From Geminicoccus harenae (GTDB lineage: Bacteria > Pseudomonadota > Alphaproteobacteria > Geminicoccales > Geminicoccaceae), in contig NZ_JABGCL010000011.1 in NCBI RefSeq assembly GCF_019800005.1, positions 142,132-206,131 of the forward strand: a stretch of 64,000 bases of DNA. The letters are read 5' to 3'. Under the pieces are notes generated by a model, which was given only the letters and a program-made list of their open reading frames with translations, was not told where the DNA came from and ran no database searches. Positions 36,524 through 46,115 of this stretch are shown here, one piece after another. Within the stretch, counting starts at the first letter, position 1; each line of letters starts with the position of its first letter. A program made the translations under genes and the position numbers.

Positions 36524-39370
36524 TCAGTCGGGCGTGGCCGGCATGATCAGCACGCGCAGTGCCTGCTCCGGCGCCAGATAGGTCTTCGCCAGCTCCTGCA
36601 GCGACGCCGTGTCCCAGCTCTGGAGGTTGGCCCGGTCGGTGCGGGCCGCCTCCAGCCGCTCGGGGAACTGGTGCATCGCCAGGATCACCGCATAGGCCCA
36701 CCACTGGTTCGACTGGCGCGCGGCATCGCTCTGGGCCAGGCGCGGCTCCAGGGCGCGGCGCAGCTCGTCCGCCTCGATGCCCTCCCGCAGCCCGGACGCG
36801 GCCGCCACCGTCGCCGCATCATACTGCAGCGCATCTTCTGCCCGCACGTCGAGCAGGGCGGCCAGATAGCCGAAGTCCGGCAGGGTGATCGACATGTCGC
36901 TATAGACTTCCGGCGAGTAGCTGGCCCCGGCCTGCTCGCGCACCGTGTCCAGCAGCCGGTCCTGCAGGATGTCGCCCAAAAGGTCGAGCCCGGCCTTCAG
37001 GCGCAGGTCCCTGCCGTCCGCCGTGGGCCAGTACACGGCGGACATGGCCTGTTCCGCCGTACCGTGATGGGTGAACCGGACGGGCTCGGGCCCGGGCTCG
37101 GGCATCCGCACCGACGGGATCGCCAGCTCGGCACCTTCGCCCCGCTCGGGCAGGGCGCCGAACGTCTCGTCCACCAGCCGCACCGCCGCCTCAGGCTCGA
37201 TGTCGCCCACCAGCACGACCTGCATCGGGCCGCGCCGCAGCGCGGGCGTCAGCCAAGCGCGCAGTTCGTCCAGGGTCCGCTCCGCCGCGTCCGCCTGGTC
37301 GGGCATGCCGAAGCGCGGGTCGCCGCCATGGAGGAAGCGCTCGACCGGCCCGCGCAAGAGGCCCGCGGGCGAGGCATCCATGGCCCGGTAGATGTCGGGG
37401 AGCCGGCGGCGGAACCGCTCCAGCGAGTCCGGCCGGTAGCCCGGATCGGTGACGAAGGCCGCCATCAGCCGGAGCTGGTCGGCCAGATCGGCGCGCGTGG
37501 TGGTCCCGGTCATGACGAACGAGGTCTCGGCCACGGTCAGATCGACGCCCACCTCCTTGTCGGCGAAGATCCGGGTGAGCTCGCTGGCATCGTGCTGGCC
37601 GAGCCCGCCGGCGACGAAGGCCTGGCTGGCGAGCAGGTCCAGGCCCGGCTGGTGCGCCGGCATGCTGAACGAACCCTGGCCGAAGCGCAGGGCCACCTCG
37701 ATCGTGTCGGCCCGCAGCTTGGTGGGCTTCATGTCCAGGCGCACGCCGTTGCCAAAGCGGATCGAGCGGATGTCCAGGTCCTCGATGCGGCTGTCCTCGA
37801 CGACCCCGGAGGGCTGGCCGAACTCCCCATAGGCGAAGGCCACACTGGCCGTTGCCGCAGGGGGCTCCACCGGCACCGCACGGCTTCTCTCATAGGCGTC
37901 CAGGATTTGCTGGCGGCCGTTCTCCAGCGGAAACGGGCCGGACAGCATGATCCGCGCGGAGCCGTCGCCCCAGGCGGCCTTGAGCGAGTCCTGCAACTTG
38001 GCTGGATTGAGTGCTGCTACCGTGCGCTCCAGGAGTTCCAGGTCGGCCGCTTCGCTCGTGTAAATTCCGCCTTCCTCGGCCGTCGAGATCAGGGCTTCGG
38101 CCCGGCGCTCGGAGGACATGGTGGCAGCGCTGGCAGCGCGGTTGCGGAACTCGCTGCGCAGGATCGCCACCGCCTCGTCCATCTCCCCCTGCGAGAAGCC
38201 GAAGGTGAGTGCCCGGCGCAGCTCCTGCTCGCCCGCCGCCAGGGCCTTCTCCCAGTCCGCTTCCGTGGTCTGCAGCGTCACCGCACTGATCTGGGCCACG
38301 GGTTTCATGTCCGTGGTCCAGGCTCCCGCCTGGCTGAACGGGGCGCCCGGGGTGAGGCCCAGATTCTGCAGCCGCCGGCTCAGCATGAGCTGGGCCGTCG
38401 CCTGCACGAGGCGCTGATCGACGCGCTCCAGCGTGTCGGCGGGCGGCAGGGGCGGCTGCGCATGCATGAGCTGGATGACGGTGGGCAGGCCCGGATCGAC
38501 GAAATGGAGCGCATCCGTGCCGGTGGCGGTGAGCGTGCCGAGTTCCGGCGGCGCCGCCGGGGCTTCCGGCTGCACCAGGCTGGCGAAGTGGCGCTCGATC
38601 ACCGGAACGACCTGGTCCGGCGCCACGTCGCCCGCCACCACCACGACGCTGCGCTCGGGCGTGTAGAAGTCGCGGTAGAAGCGCTGGAAGTCGGCCTGGG
38701 TCGCGTTCCGGATGACCTCGTCGGTCCCGATCGGGTTGCGCTCGGGATAGAGCGTGCCGGCCAGGGTGAAGGCCAGGAGCGCATTGGCGCTGCGGGCACC
38801 CGGCGTGTCGCGCAGCCGCTTTTCCGAAAGGATCACGCCGCGCTCCGATTCGATCCCGTCCGGCGGGAAGGTCAGCCGGCCGGCGACCTCGCTCAGGATC
38901 ATCAGCCCGCTATCCACCAGCTCCCCGCCATTGCCGGGCAGCTCCAGCTGATAGACGGTGCTGTCGAAGCCGGTCCGTGCGTTGGTGTCGGCGCCGAAGC
39001 TCAGGCCCTGGCGCTGCAGGTAGCGCACGAACTCGCCGGGCGGCACGTTCTCCGAGCCCTTGAACGCCATGTGCTCCAGGAAATGGGCGAGGCCGCGCTG
39101 GTCGTCCCGCTCCATCAGCGAGCCCGCCTCGATCAGCAGGCGCAGGCTGACCCGACCGGGCGGCGTCCCGTTCGGGATGATCGCGTAGCGCAGCCCGTTC
39201 TCCAGCCGGCCCCAGGTCACGGTCGGGTCGGGCACCAGCGGCGCTTCTGCGCTGCGCGGCCAGGGCTCCGGCTCGGCCGCCACCGCGGATACGGTCGGCA
39301 GGAGCAGCAGCGCCAGGGCGAGCAGCCGCACGGCGAAGCACAGTCTGCCCAGGTAGTTCGCCACGGTCAT
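36524..39370 (-). CDS. M16-family zinc metallopeptidase, secreted, two-repeat form
   Basis: A 948-residue pitrilysin-type peptidase. A signal peptide or membrane anchor covers residues 10-32. The first M16 unit has the inverted zinc motif HFLEH (96-100) with the downstream Glu helix ESERGVILSE. The second half (about 500-940) is an M16C-like domain without an intact HxxEH and is probably structural. Length is that of periplasmic PqqL-like enzymes. The frame is open far upstream (to 40531), but ATG 39370 gives a clean signal peptide. The gene converges on the receiver gene with a 4-base gap. Confidence 0.87.
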   Translation of the reverse strand: MTVANYLGRLCFAVRLLALALLLLPTVSAVAAEPEPWPRSAEAPLVPDPTVTWGRLENGLRYAIIPNGTPPGRVSLRLLIEAGSLMERDDQRGLAHFLEHMAFKGSENVPPGEFVRYLQRQGLSFGADTNARTGFDSTVYQLELPGNGGELVDSGLMILSEVAGRLTFPPDGIESERGVILSEKRLRDTPGARSANALLAFTLAGTLYPERNPIGTDEVIRNATQADFQRFYRDFYTPERSVVVVAGDVAPDQVVPVIERHFASLVQPEAPAAPPELGTLTATGTDALHFVDPGLPTVIQLMHAQPPLPPADTLERVDQRLVQATAQLMLSRRLQNLGLTPGAPFSQAGAWTTDMKPVAQISAVTLQTTEADWEKALAAGEQELRRALTFGFSQGEMDEAVAILRSEFRNRAASAATMSSERRAEALISTAEEGGIYTSEAADLELLERTVAALNPAKLQDSLKAAWGDGSARIMLSGPFPLENGRQQILDAYERSRAVPVEPPAATASVAFAYGEFGQPSGVVEDSRIEDLDIRSIRFGNGVRLDMKPTKLRADTIEVALRFGQGSFSMPAHQPGLDLLASQAFVAGGLGQHDASELTRIFADKEVGVDLTVAETSFVMTGTTTRADLADQLRLMAAFVTDPGYRPDSLERFRRRLPDIYRAMDASPAGLLRGPVERFLHGGDPRFGMPDQADAAERTLDELRAWLTPALRRGPMQVVLVGDIEPEAAVRLVDETFGALPERGEGAELAIPSVRMPEPGPEPVRFTHHGTAEQAMSAVYWPTADGRDLRLKAGLDLLGDILQDRLLDTVREQAGASYSPEVYSDMSITLPDFGYLAALLDVRAEDALQYDAATVAAASGLREGIEADELRRALEPRLAQSDAARQSNQWWAYAVILAMHQFPERLEAARTDRANLQSWDTASLQELAKTYLAPEQALRVLIMPATPD

Positions 39371-39535
39371 CGAGCACCCATCACGGCCATCGGGAGGCCA
39401 AGAGGCTTCCCAGCTATGCACCGGAACGGCAAGCAGTCTCGTGCGTTCGGAACTCATGGGGCCGGGACCGGTTGAAGAAGAAGATGCAACCACCGCCGGG
39501 CCCGCCTGCCGCCCGGCTTTGCCATGGATGATGCG

Positions 39536-40519
39536 ATGAACCCAGCCTGGACCCGGGTGCGGACCATGCGCGCCGCGACCGTGACCGGCCCCGGCCAGAT
39601 CCGGATCGACGAGGTCCCGCTGCCGGAGCCGGGCGACCGGCAGGTGCGGATCCGCCTGGAGGGCTGCGGCGTGTGCGCCTCCAACCTGGTGCCCTGGTCT
39701 GGGCCGGACTGGATGCGCTTTCCGACCGAGCCGGGCGGGCTCGGCCACGAGGCCTGGGGCGTGGTCGACGCGGTGGGCGCGGCGGTGGACGGGCTGCGGC
39801 CCGGCCAGCGGGTCGCGGCGCTCTCCTATCACGGCTATGGCGAGTTCGACCTGGCCGAGGCGGACGCGGTGGTGCCGCTGCCGGACGCACTGGCCGGCAA
39901 GGCCTTTCCCGGCGAGCCGCTGGGCTGCGCCATGAACATCTTCGCGCGCTCCCGGATCGAGCCCGGGCAGACGGTCGCCATCATCGGGATCGGCTTTCTG
40001 GGCGCCCTGCTCACCCGGCTCGCCAGCGAGGCCGGTGCGCGGGTGATCGCGATCTCGCGGCGCCCCTTCTCGCTGGAGATCGCGAAGGCCTATGGCGCTG
40101 CCGAACTCGTGCCGATGGACGACCACCAGCGGATCATCGACCGGGTGAGTAAGCTCACCGACGGCCGGTTCTGTTCGCGCGTGGTGGAGGCGGTAGGCAA
40201 GCAGTGGCCGCTGGACCTGGCGGCGCATCTGACCGCCGAGCGCGGCCGGCTGGTGATCGCCGGCTACCACCAGGACGGGCCGCGCCAGGTCGACATGCAG
40301 CTCTGGAACTGGCGGGGCCTGGACGTGATCAATGCGCACGAGCGCGACCCGAAGGTCTATGTGGAGGGGATCCGGCAGGCAGTGGCGGCGGTGGCGGCAG
40401 GCCGGCTCGACCCGGAGCCCCTGTTCACCCATCGCTTCCCGCTGGGCCGGCTGGACGAGGCCCTGGATGCCACCCGCGACCGGCCGGACGGGTTCATGAA
40501 GGCGCTGGTGACCCCATGA
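39536..40519 (+). CDS. Zinc-type alcohol dehydrogenase (MDR family)
   Basis: A 327-residue medium-chain dehydrogenase/reductase. GroES-like N-domain to about 125 with the catalytic zinc pattern GCGVCASN and GHEAWG; Rossmann domain with IIGIGFLGALL near 150. The structural-zinc cysteine cluster is absent, which makes it a short MDR form. Starts at 39524, 39536 or 39566 are all possible; 39536 has GGAT upstream. The stop overlaps the start of the Gfo/Idh/MocA gene (ATGA), so the two enzymes probably act in one pathway on a polyol or sugar derivative. Confidence 0.8.
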   Translation: MNPAWTRVRTMRAATVTGPGQIRIDEVPLPEPGDRQVRIRLEGCGVCASNLVPWSGPDWMRFPTEPGGLGHEAWGVVDAVGAAVDGLRPGQRVAALSYHGYGEFDLAEADAVVPLPDALAGKAFPGEPLGCAMNIFARSRIEPGQTVAIIGIGFLGALLTRLASEAGARVIAISRRPFSLEIAKAYGAAELVPMDDHQRIIDRVSKLTDGRFCSRVVEAVGKQWPLDLAAHLTAERGRLVIAGYHQDGPRQVDMQLWNWRGLDVINAHERDPKVYVEGIRQAVAAVAAGRLDPEPLFTHRFPLGRLDEALDATRDRPDGFMKALVTP

Positions 40520-41511
40520 CTGGTTCGACACGCCCGCGCCTGGGCTTTCTCGGGGTCGGCTGGATCGGCCGGCACCGCATGGAGGCGATGCTCGCGACCG
40601 GGGCGGTGACCGCCGCCGCGATTGCCGACCCCTCCCCGGAGACGGTGGCAGCCGCCAGGGAGCTGGCCCCGGAGGCGCAGGTAGTACCGGATCTCGACGC
40701 CCTCCTGGCGCTCGACCTGGACGGGATCGTGATCGCCACGCCCAGCGCGTTCCATGCGGAGCAGTCCGTCCAGGCGCTGAAGAGCGGGCGCGCGGTATTC
40801 TGCCAGAAGCCGCTCGGGCGCACGGGGCCGGAGACCCAGGCCGTGGTCGACGCCGCGCGCCAGGCCGACCGGCTCTTAAGCGTCGACCTCTCCTATCGCC
40901 ACACCCAGGGGATGCGCCGGATCCGGGAACTGGTGCAGGGCGGAGAGCTCGGCCGGATCTTCGCGGTCGATCTGGTCTTCCATAACGCCTATGGGCCGGA
41001 CAAGCCGTGGTTCTACGACCCGGAGGCTGCGGGCGGCGGCTGCGTGATCGACCTGGGCGTCCATCTGGTCGACCTGGCCTTGTGGACGCTGGGCTTTCCA
41101 GAGATTGCGGAAGTGCGCGCGCATCTGCAGGCCGGTGGCCGGCCGCTGGCGGACGCGGCGGGGCAGGTCGAGGACCATGCGGTGGCGACGCTGGTCACCC
41201 AAGCCGGCACAGTCATCCGGCTGGCCTGCTCCTGGCGCCTGCAGGCCGGTTGCGATGCGGTGATCGGTGCGGAGTTCTACGGGACGGAGGGGGGAGCCGC
41301 CCTGCGCAACCGGGACGGCTCCTTCTACGACTTCGTGGCCGAGCGCTTCCGTGGCACCAGTCGCGAGCTTCTGGCCGAGCCGCCCGATCCCTGGGGGGCG
41401 AAGTCCGCGGCGGCCTTTGCCGAGCAACTCGCCAGGAGCCCGCGCTTCGATCCGGAGATCGAACGCATCAGCGAGGTCGCAGCCGTGCTGGATCGGATCT
41501 ACGGGCGCTGA
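40516..41511 (+). CDS. Gfo/Idh/MocA-family oxidoreductase
   Basis: A 331-residue NAD(P)-dependent sugar or inositol oxidoreductase. N-terminal Rossmann fold with GFLGVGWIGRHR (residues 9-20) and the conserved catalytic loop CQKPLGRTG, Lys about 98 (EKP in many relatives). The C-terminal alpha/beta domain has GGGCVIDLGVHLVDLA with the family histidine. Translationally coupled to the alcohol dehydrogenase. Confidence 0.9.
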   Translation: MTGSTRPRLGFLGVGWIGRHRMEAMLATGAVTAAAIADPSPETVAAARELAPEAQVVPDLDALLALDLDGIVIATPSAFHAEQSVQALKSGRAVFCQKPLGRTGPETQAVVDAARQADRLLSVDLSYRHTQGMRRIRELVQGGELGRIFAVDLVFHNAYGPDKPWFYDPEAAGGGCVIDLGVHLVDLALWTLGFPEIAEVRAHLQAGGRPLADAAGQVEDHAVATLVTQAGTVIRLACSWRLQAGCDAVIGAEFYGTEGGAALRNRDGSFYDFVAERFRGTSRELLAEPPDPWGAKSAAAFAEQLARSPRFDPEIERISEVAAVLDRIYGR

Positions 41512-41526
41512 GGCGAAGAACGGGAC

Positions 41527-42030
41527 CTAGCGGCTGCAGGCCGGAACCTTGGGCCGCACGGTCGAGACGCGCTCGAAGGAGTACTTGCAGGTCTCCATGT
41601 CCGAGATGCCCCGGTAGCCGGGGGCGTGTCGGGTGAAGAAGTTCGACATGCCGTCGAAGTACCCCTTCCTGCTCGTCAGCACGACCGGCCGCAGACGGAT
41701 CACCTCGCCGGCGGCGTAGTCGCCGCCACAGGCGATGGCGGCGGCCTCCACCTGGCCGTGGTCACCCCTTTGGACATAGCCGCGATAGACGAGGTCGTCC
41801 GGGGCGTCGCCGGTGCCCTTGTAGAGCGCGGTGAACTGCCAACCGGTCTGCGCGATCGAGATGGTGGTGTGTTCCTCGAAGCTGCCGAACTTGCCGCCGG
41901 TCAGGCCATCGCAGAGGACGGTGCCCTTCCATTCCCCGGTCAGGTCGGGCGGGGCGGCGACGGCGGCCGTTGTCGATGCTGCAAGCAATACCAGGGCGGC
42001 CATCATGCCGGCAGTTCTGGCAACGACCAT
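41527..42030 (-). CDS. Hypothetical secreted protein
   Basis: A 167-residue exported protein: signal peptide to about residue 25 (cleavage near AAVAAP), then a beta-rich domain beginning with the lipocalin-like DLTGEWKGTV. It has four cysteines, two of which (CDG and ACGG) may pair. I do not recognise a family. ATG 42030 has a strong GGGAGG site; an ATG six codons upstream is less likely. It converges with the upstream oxidoreductase gene. Confidence 0.75.
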   Translation of the reverse strand: MVVARTAGMMAALVLLAASTTAAVAAPPDLTGEWKGTVLCDGLTGGKFGSFEEHTTISIAQTGWQFTALYKGTGDAPDDLVYRGYVQRGDHGQVEAAAIACGGDYAAGEVIRLRPVVLTSRKGYFDGMSNFFTRHAPGYRGISDMETCKYSFERVSTVRPKVPACSR

Positions 42031-42159
42031 GGGCGCCTCCCTGATCATTATATTTCAGAGAGCAACAGTGTAATTTTCTGTCTTCAAGTGCTGCCTCTAT
42101 CCGGGCGCAGAAATGACGCCGCAGTCCGTAGACTTCTCGGCAGGCAAGACGGCTGTGAT

Positions 42160-42798
42160 CTACCGCGAGCGACCAGCCGGCAATGCGTTCAGCCGCTTCG
42201 GCCCGCTCACGAACGGGCTGCCCTGCTCGAAGAAGCGCAGCACCCGGTCGGTTTCGCGGGACAGGCCGATGCGGACGCTCTCGCCGATCGGGCCGGCCGG
42301 GCGGAGCGGTTCGCCCAGCCAGAGCGGGGCGCCCTGGCACAGGTCGATCCCGTCCAGGCTGCGGTCGATCGCCATGGCGCTGGCGAGCCGGCCCGGGCCG
42401 CGCGCCAAGTCGACCAGGCGGTCGGTGCCGCGGCGCTGCTGCATGAGCGGGATGCCGGCCGTCGGTTCGACCGCGCGGATCAGCACGCCACCACCGGTGC
42501 CCGGCGGCTCGGCGCTGACGTTCAGCGCGAACCAGCTGCCATAGATGAAATAGACATAGGCGTGACCGTGCTCGAGGAACATCGAGCGGTTGCGGGGGGT
42601 CGGGCCGCGGAAGGCGTGGCTGCTGCTGTCGCCCGGCACATAGGCCTCGGTCTCGACGATGCGCCCGGCGACGGTGCCGTCCAGATGGGCGTGGACCAGC
42701 GAGCGGCCGATCAGCCAGCGCGCCATGGCCTCGGTGGCCACGGGCAGGTCGGCGCGGGCGATCGGCGCCGGCAGGGCAGACGGGTCAGCCGCGGTCAT
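42160..42798 (-). CDS. DNA-3-methyladenine glycosylase (Mpg/AAG type)
   Basis: A 212-residue base-excision repair enzyme that removes alkylated purines. Diagnostic segments of the AAG fold are present: GRIVETEAYVPGD (active-site Glu in ETEAY), SHAFRGPTPRNRSMF, HAYVYFIYG and the LARGPGRLASAM loop. Length is normal. It overlaps the upstream channel gene by 14 bases, so the two are co-transcribed, although no functional link is evident. Confidence 0.93.
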   Translation of the reverse strand: MTAADPSALPAPIARADLPVATEAMARWLIGRSLVHAHLDGTVAGRIVETEAYVPGDSSSHAFRGPTPRNRSMFLEHGHAYVYFIYGSWFALNVSAEPPGTGGGVLIRAVEPTAGIPLMQQRRGTDRLVDLARGPGRLASAMAIDRSLDGIDLCQGAPLWLGEPLRPAGPIGESVRIGLSRETDRVLRFFEQGSPFVSGPKRLNALPAGRSR

Positions 42799-44221
42799 CT
42801 GGCAGGCCGAAGAAGTCGCGGATGCGGCTTAGAAAGTCGGTGCGCCGGACGGGCACCGGCGGCGGCTCGGCGGGCTCGCTCCTGCCGTTGGCACGGTCGG
42901 CCTGGCGGTAGGCCAGGATGCCGCTCAGCCGTTCGGCGAGCTCGGGGTAGCGTTCCATCAGGGGCATCAGGTCCGCCTTGCCGATCTCGAACAGGAGGCT
43001 GTCGGTCCGCGCGGTCACGGTGGCGCTGCGCGGGTCGCCGGTGAGCAGCGAGAACTCGCCGAACATGTCGCCCGGCACGAACTCGCGCAACCAGCGACGC
43101 GGCCCGGACTCGGGCTCGATGCTGACGTCCAGCACCCCTTCCAGCACCACGAACATCGAGCTGCCGGGCTCCCCCTGGCGGACCGCAGGCCGGCCGGCCG
43201 GCACCCGCACCCGTCGCGCCTTGTGCGCCAGCTCCTTCAGCTCCGGGGGCGGCAGCGAGCCGAACAGGTCGCTGCGGGCGAGCAGCAGGTCCGGCTCGGT
43301 GCGGTGCTCCACCATGCGCTGCGGCATCGGCGCGTGGAACAGGTCGAGGCGCCGGTGCGCCGGGCCGATCCCGGCCTTGTAGAGATGGTGCAGCACGGCG
43401 GCGTGGAGCTGGTGGCGCAGATCGACCCGGGCGGCATAGCTCGGCACCCAGTAGCGCAGGTCCCAGACCACCCCATGCTCGCCGCAGGCGGTGATGCGCG
43501 CATCCGGCCGGTGCGCCTCGATCCGGATCGCCGCCACGGTCGCGGCGGCCGCGAGCAGGATGCGCTCGGCCCGGGCCGGCGACACCTCGTAGCCCAGCGT
43601 CACGGTGAGATGGTCGCGCCAGGGGCCCATGGGCTGGTCGAAATTGCGGAAGGCGCGGGTGGCGAGCTGGGCGTTGGGCACGACCAGGCCGATGCCGTCC
43701 TGGGTGACGAGCCTCGTGGTCAGCCAGCCGACCTCCTCGACCCGGCCGACCGTGTCCGGCTGCACCTCCAGCCAGTCGCCGATCCGGTAGGGCCGCTCCA
43801 GGTTGAGGGCGATGCCGGCGAACAGGCTGGCCAGCATGTCGCGCAGGGCGAAGCCCAGCACCGCCACCGCCACGCCCGAGGTGGTGAGGATGCCGGCCAG
43901 CGGCACCTGGAACAGCCGGGCGGCGATCACGAGCGCCACGGTCAGGAGGATCAGGGCGGCGAACAGGTCGGTGAGGAGGCGCGGCAGATGCCGGGCGCGC
44001 CGCGACCAGACCAGCACGTCCAGGAGGCGCACCAGCAGCCAGGCCAGCGCCAGCCACAGGGAGGCCGTGGCGATGCGGTCCAGGAGCCGGACCTGCTCCG
44101 GCCCGATCCAGCCGGCCAGCTCCGGCTGCAGCCCGCGCAGCAGGCTCAAGCCTATCAGCAGGACCAGCAGGAGGGCGACCGGCCAGAACAGCCGCCGTGC
44201 CGCCGATGTCGAAGCCAGCAT
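42785..44221 (-). CDS. MscS-type mechanosensitive channel with C-terminal cyclic-nucleotide-binding domain
   Basis: A 478-residue inner-membrane channel. Three or four hydrophobic helices lie in residues 10-150, then the MscS pore helix and beta domain (about 110-275; GFALRDMLASLFAGIALNLERPYRIGD is split by the TM3 kink). A cyclic-nucleotide-binding roll spans about 320-432 (GEPGSSMFVVLEG, GDMFGEFSLLTGDPRSATV), then a Pro-rich tail. The GEFSLL and RSATV segments fit a phosphate-binding cassette, so cyclic-nucleotide gating like the bCNG channels is possible. ATG 44221 follows GGAAGAGG. Confidence 0.88.
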   Translation of the reverse strand: MLASTSAARRLFWPVALLLVLLIGLSLLRGLQPELAGWIGPEQVRLLDRIATASLWLALAWLLVRLLDVLVWSRRARHLPRLLTDLFAALILLTVALVIAARLFQVPLAGILTTSGVAVAVLGFALRDMLASLFAGIALNLERPYRIGDWLEVQPDTVGRVEEVGWLTTRLVTQDGIGLVVPNAQLATRAFRNFDQPMGPWRDHLTVTLGYEVSPARAERILLAAAATVAAIRIEAHRPDARITACGEHGVVWDLRYWVPSYAARVDLRHQLHAAVLHHLYKAGIGPAHRRLDLFHAPMPQRMVEHRTEPDLLLARSDLFGSLPPPELKELAHKARRVRVPAGRPAVRQGEPGSSMFVVLEGVLDVSIEPESGPRRWLREFVPGDMFGEFSLLTGDPRSATVTARTDSLLFEIGKADLMPLMERYPELAERLSGILAYRQADRANGRSEPAEPPPVPVRRTDFLSRIRDFFGLPDDRG

Positions 44222-44803
44222 CCGAACCTCTTCCGCTGCCCGGTCCCGGCATCCCCGGACCCGGCACCGCGCAGCCTTCGTGCCTATGGAGCAGGCCCGG
44301 CGGGTGGGTGCAACCGCACAGCGGGCGAGCCGGGGCCGGCGCCACGCACCCCGGGGTGCGGCAGGAAGGTCACGGCCTCGGCCCGGCACGCGCGCAGCCG
44401 GCCCCTCCACCTGTCAGTAACCAGGACCGGGTTCACCAGTGCCGGCAGAGTGAATATGCAGACCATACAAATACCACGGCGGGTCGGCGAGACAGATCCG
44501 ATTGCCCGACAATGGTCGAGTAGAACATGGCCTGGCCAGGGCCAGAGCAGGTGACAGCACATCTCCATCCGTGACCGGGTCGCGCTACCACGCTGGTCGC
44601 GAACACCACGCAACGCATGTTACGCACAAGTATTTCCCCGACCTTCCCGGCCCGCCGTCGTGCCGCGGAAAGAACGAGTGCAGACGGCCGCCAGTAACAG
44701 CCCAGTGCAATTTTTGTTGCACCCCCTATTACAAAGCATAGGGTCACCGGACAAAGGACAGCCGAAACAAGGCGCTATCAACCTCAGGTTGGAGATTTGT
44801 CCC
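44222..44803. other. Intergenic region upstream of cfa
   Basis: About 580 bases between the divergent channel and cfa genes. I see no gene. The last 100 bases are richer in A+T and contain an inverted repeat, described separately, and probably the cfa promoter. Confidence 0.5.
44705..44722. promoter_or_regulatory. Inverted repeat upstream of cfa
   Basis: GTGCAA-TTTTTG-TTGCAC, a perfect 6-bp inverted repeat with a 6-base centre, 82 bases before the cfa start. It looks like a dimeric regulator site or part of the promoter (TTGTTG as -35), but the regulator is unknown. Confidence 0.4.
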
Positions 44804-46063
44804 ATGCTGCTCGACGCGATGTTGCAGCGGTTCGTGAAGGTCGGTGCCATCACGATCGTCGAGGCCGGGGGGCGGGAGAAGAGCTGGCACGGTGCCGAGG
44901 GGGGGCCCGTCACCAAGATCCGCTTCACCGATGCCAAGGTCGGCCGTGACCTGATGAAGAACCCGGAGCTGGCGGTCTGCGAAGCCTACATGGACGGGCG
45001 GATCGAGATCCTGGAAGGCTCGCTCTACGAGTTCATGGACTTCCTGATCGTCAATGGCGAGATCCAGTGGCAGGCGCAGCGCGGCAGCGTGGTCAATCGA
45101 CTCCAGCTCGGCCTGCGCAAGATCCAGCAGTACAACCCGGTTGGCCGCGCCAAGCAGAACATCGCGCACCACTACGACCTGACGGACGAGTTCTACCGGC
45201 TCTTCCTGGACGAGGATCAGCAATATTCCTGCTCCTACTTCCCCTCGCCGGACACCGGCCTGGAGGAGAGCCAGCTCCTCAAGAAGCGCCATATCGCGGC
45301 CAAGCTGCTGCTCGAGCCCGGCCAGAAGGTGCTGGACATCGGGTCGGGCTGGGGCGGGCTGGGCCTGACCATCGCGGAGCTGGGCGGCGGCGACGTCACC
45401 GGCGTCACCCTGTCCGAGCGGCAGCACGAGGTCAGCAACGAACGGGCGCGCAGCAAGGGGCTGGCCGATCGGGCCCGCTTCCTCCTCCAGGACTACCGCC
45501 ACCTGCGCGAGCGCTTCGACCGGATCGTGTCGGTCGGCATGTTCGAGCATGTCGGCGTGAACCATTACGACGAGTTCTTCGGCAAGGTCCGCGACCTGCT
45601 GACCGATGACGGGGTGATGCTGCTCCATTCGATCGGCCGGATGGAGGGGCCGAGCTGGACCTCGGCCTTCATCCGCAAATACATCTTCCCGGGCGGCTAC
45701 ATTCCTGCCCTGTCCGAGGTGCTGCCGGCGATCGAGCGCGCGGGCCTGTGGGTGACCGATGTCGAGATCCTGCGCCTGCACTATGCCGAGACGCTGAAGC
45801 ACTGGCGCATGCGCTTCATGGCCCGGCGCGACGAGGCCAAGGCGCTCTATGACGAGCGGTTCTGCCGGATGTGGGAGATCTACCTGATCGGCTCGGAACT
45901 GTTCTTCCGCCGCCAGCGCGGCATGGTGTTCCAGATCCAGCTCGCCAAGGACCGCCACGCCGTGCCGCTCACCCGCGACTACATGGTCGATACCGAGCGG
46001 GCCTGGCGCTGTGCCGACCAGCATGCCGGCCTGCGCACGGTGGGTGGCCGCGACGCGGCCTGA
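44804..46063 (+). CDS. cfa: Cyclopropane-fatty-acyl-phospholipid synthase
   Basis: A 419-residue SAM-dependent methyltransferase that adds a methylene bridge to unsaturated acyl chains of membrane phospholipids. An N-terminal lipid-binding region covers about 1-130, then the catalytic domain: HHYDLTDEFYRLFLDED, CSYFPSP, SAM motif VLDIGSGWGG, and YIFPGGYIP with the late YAETLKHWRMRF. Length is slightly above E. coli Cfa (382). ATG 44804 has GGTTGGAG upstream; the longer frame would include the inverted repeat. Confidence 0.93.
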   Translation: MLLDAMLQRFVKVGAITIVEAGGREKSWHGAEGGPVTKIRFTDAKVGRDLMKNPELAVCEAYMDGRIEILEGSLYEFMDFLIVNGEIQWQAQRGSVVNRLQLGLRKIQQYNPVGRAKQNIAHHYDLTDEFYRLFLDEDQQYSCSYFPSPDTGLEESQLLKKRHIAAKLLLEPGQKVLDIGSGWGGLGLTIAELGGGDVTGVTLSERQHEVSNERARSKGLADRARFLLQDYRHLRERFDRIVSVGMFEHVGVNHYDEFFGKVRDLLTDDGVMLLHSIGRMEGPSWTSAFIRKYIFPGGYIPALSEVLPAIERAGLWVTDVEILRLHYAETLKHWRMRFMARRDEAKALYDERFCRMWEIYLIGSELFFRRQRGMVFQIQLAKDRHAVPLTRDYMVDTERAWRCADQHAGLRTVGGRDAA

Positions 46064-46081
46064 GCGGGGTTGTCTTCTGTT

Positions 46082-46110
46082 GCCGTTCCGGCCGGGCTGG
46101 CCGGGACGGC
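46082..46110. terminator. Bidirectional terminator hairpin between cfa and azlD
   Basis: A 12-bp stem with one wobble pair (GCCGTTCCGGCC arm) and a 5-base loop, set between two convergent stop codons. Short T-rich flanks only on the left side. Confidence 0.55.
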
Positions 46111-46115
46111 GGCCC

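Noticed and set aside
36446..39475. Plus-strand ORF of 1009 codons
   Set aside because: Antisense shadow of the M16 peptidase gene; composition is Arg/Gly/His-rich without domain features.
39371..40531. Upstream extension of the M16 peptidase frame on the minus strand
   Set aside because: It would run through the alcohol dehydrogenase coding region, and the signal peptide at 39370 marks the real start.
42047..42052. TATAAT on the minus strand upstream of the secreted-protein gene
   Set aside because: A perfect -10 hexamer, but no -35 at proper distance and the implied transcript start would fall inside the ribosome-binding site.
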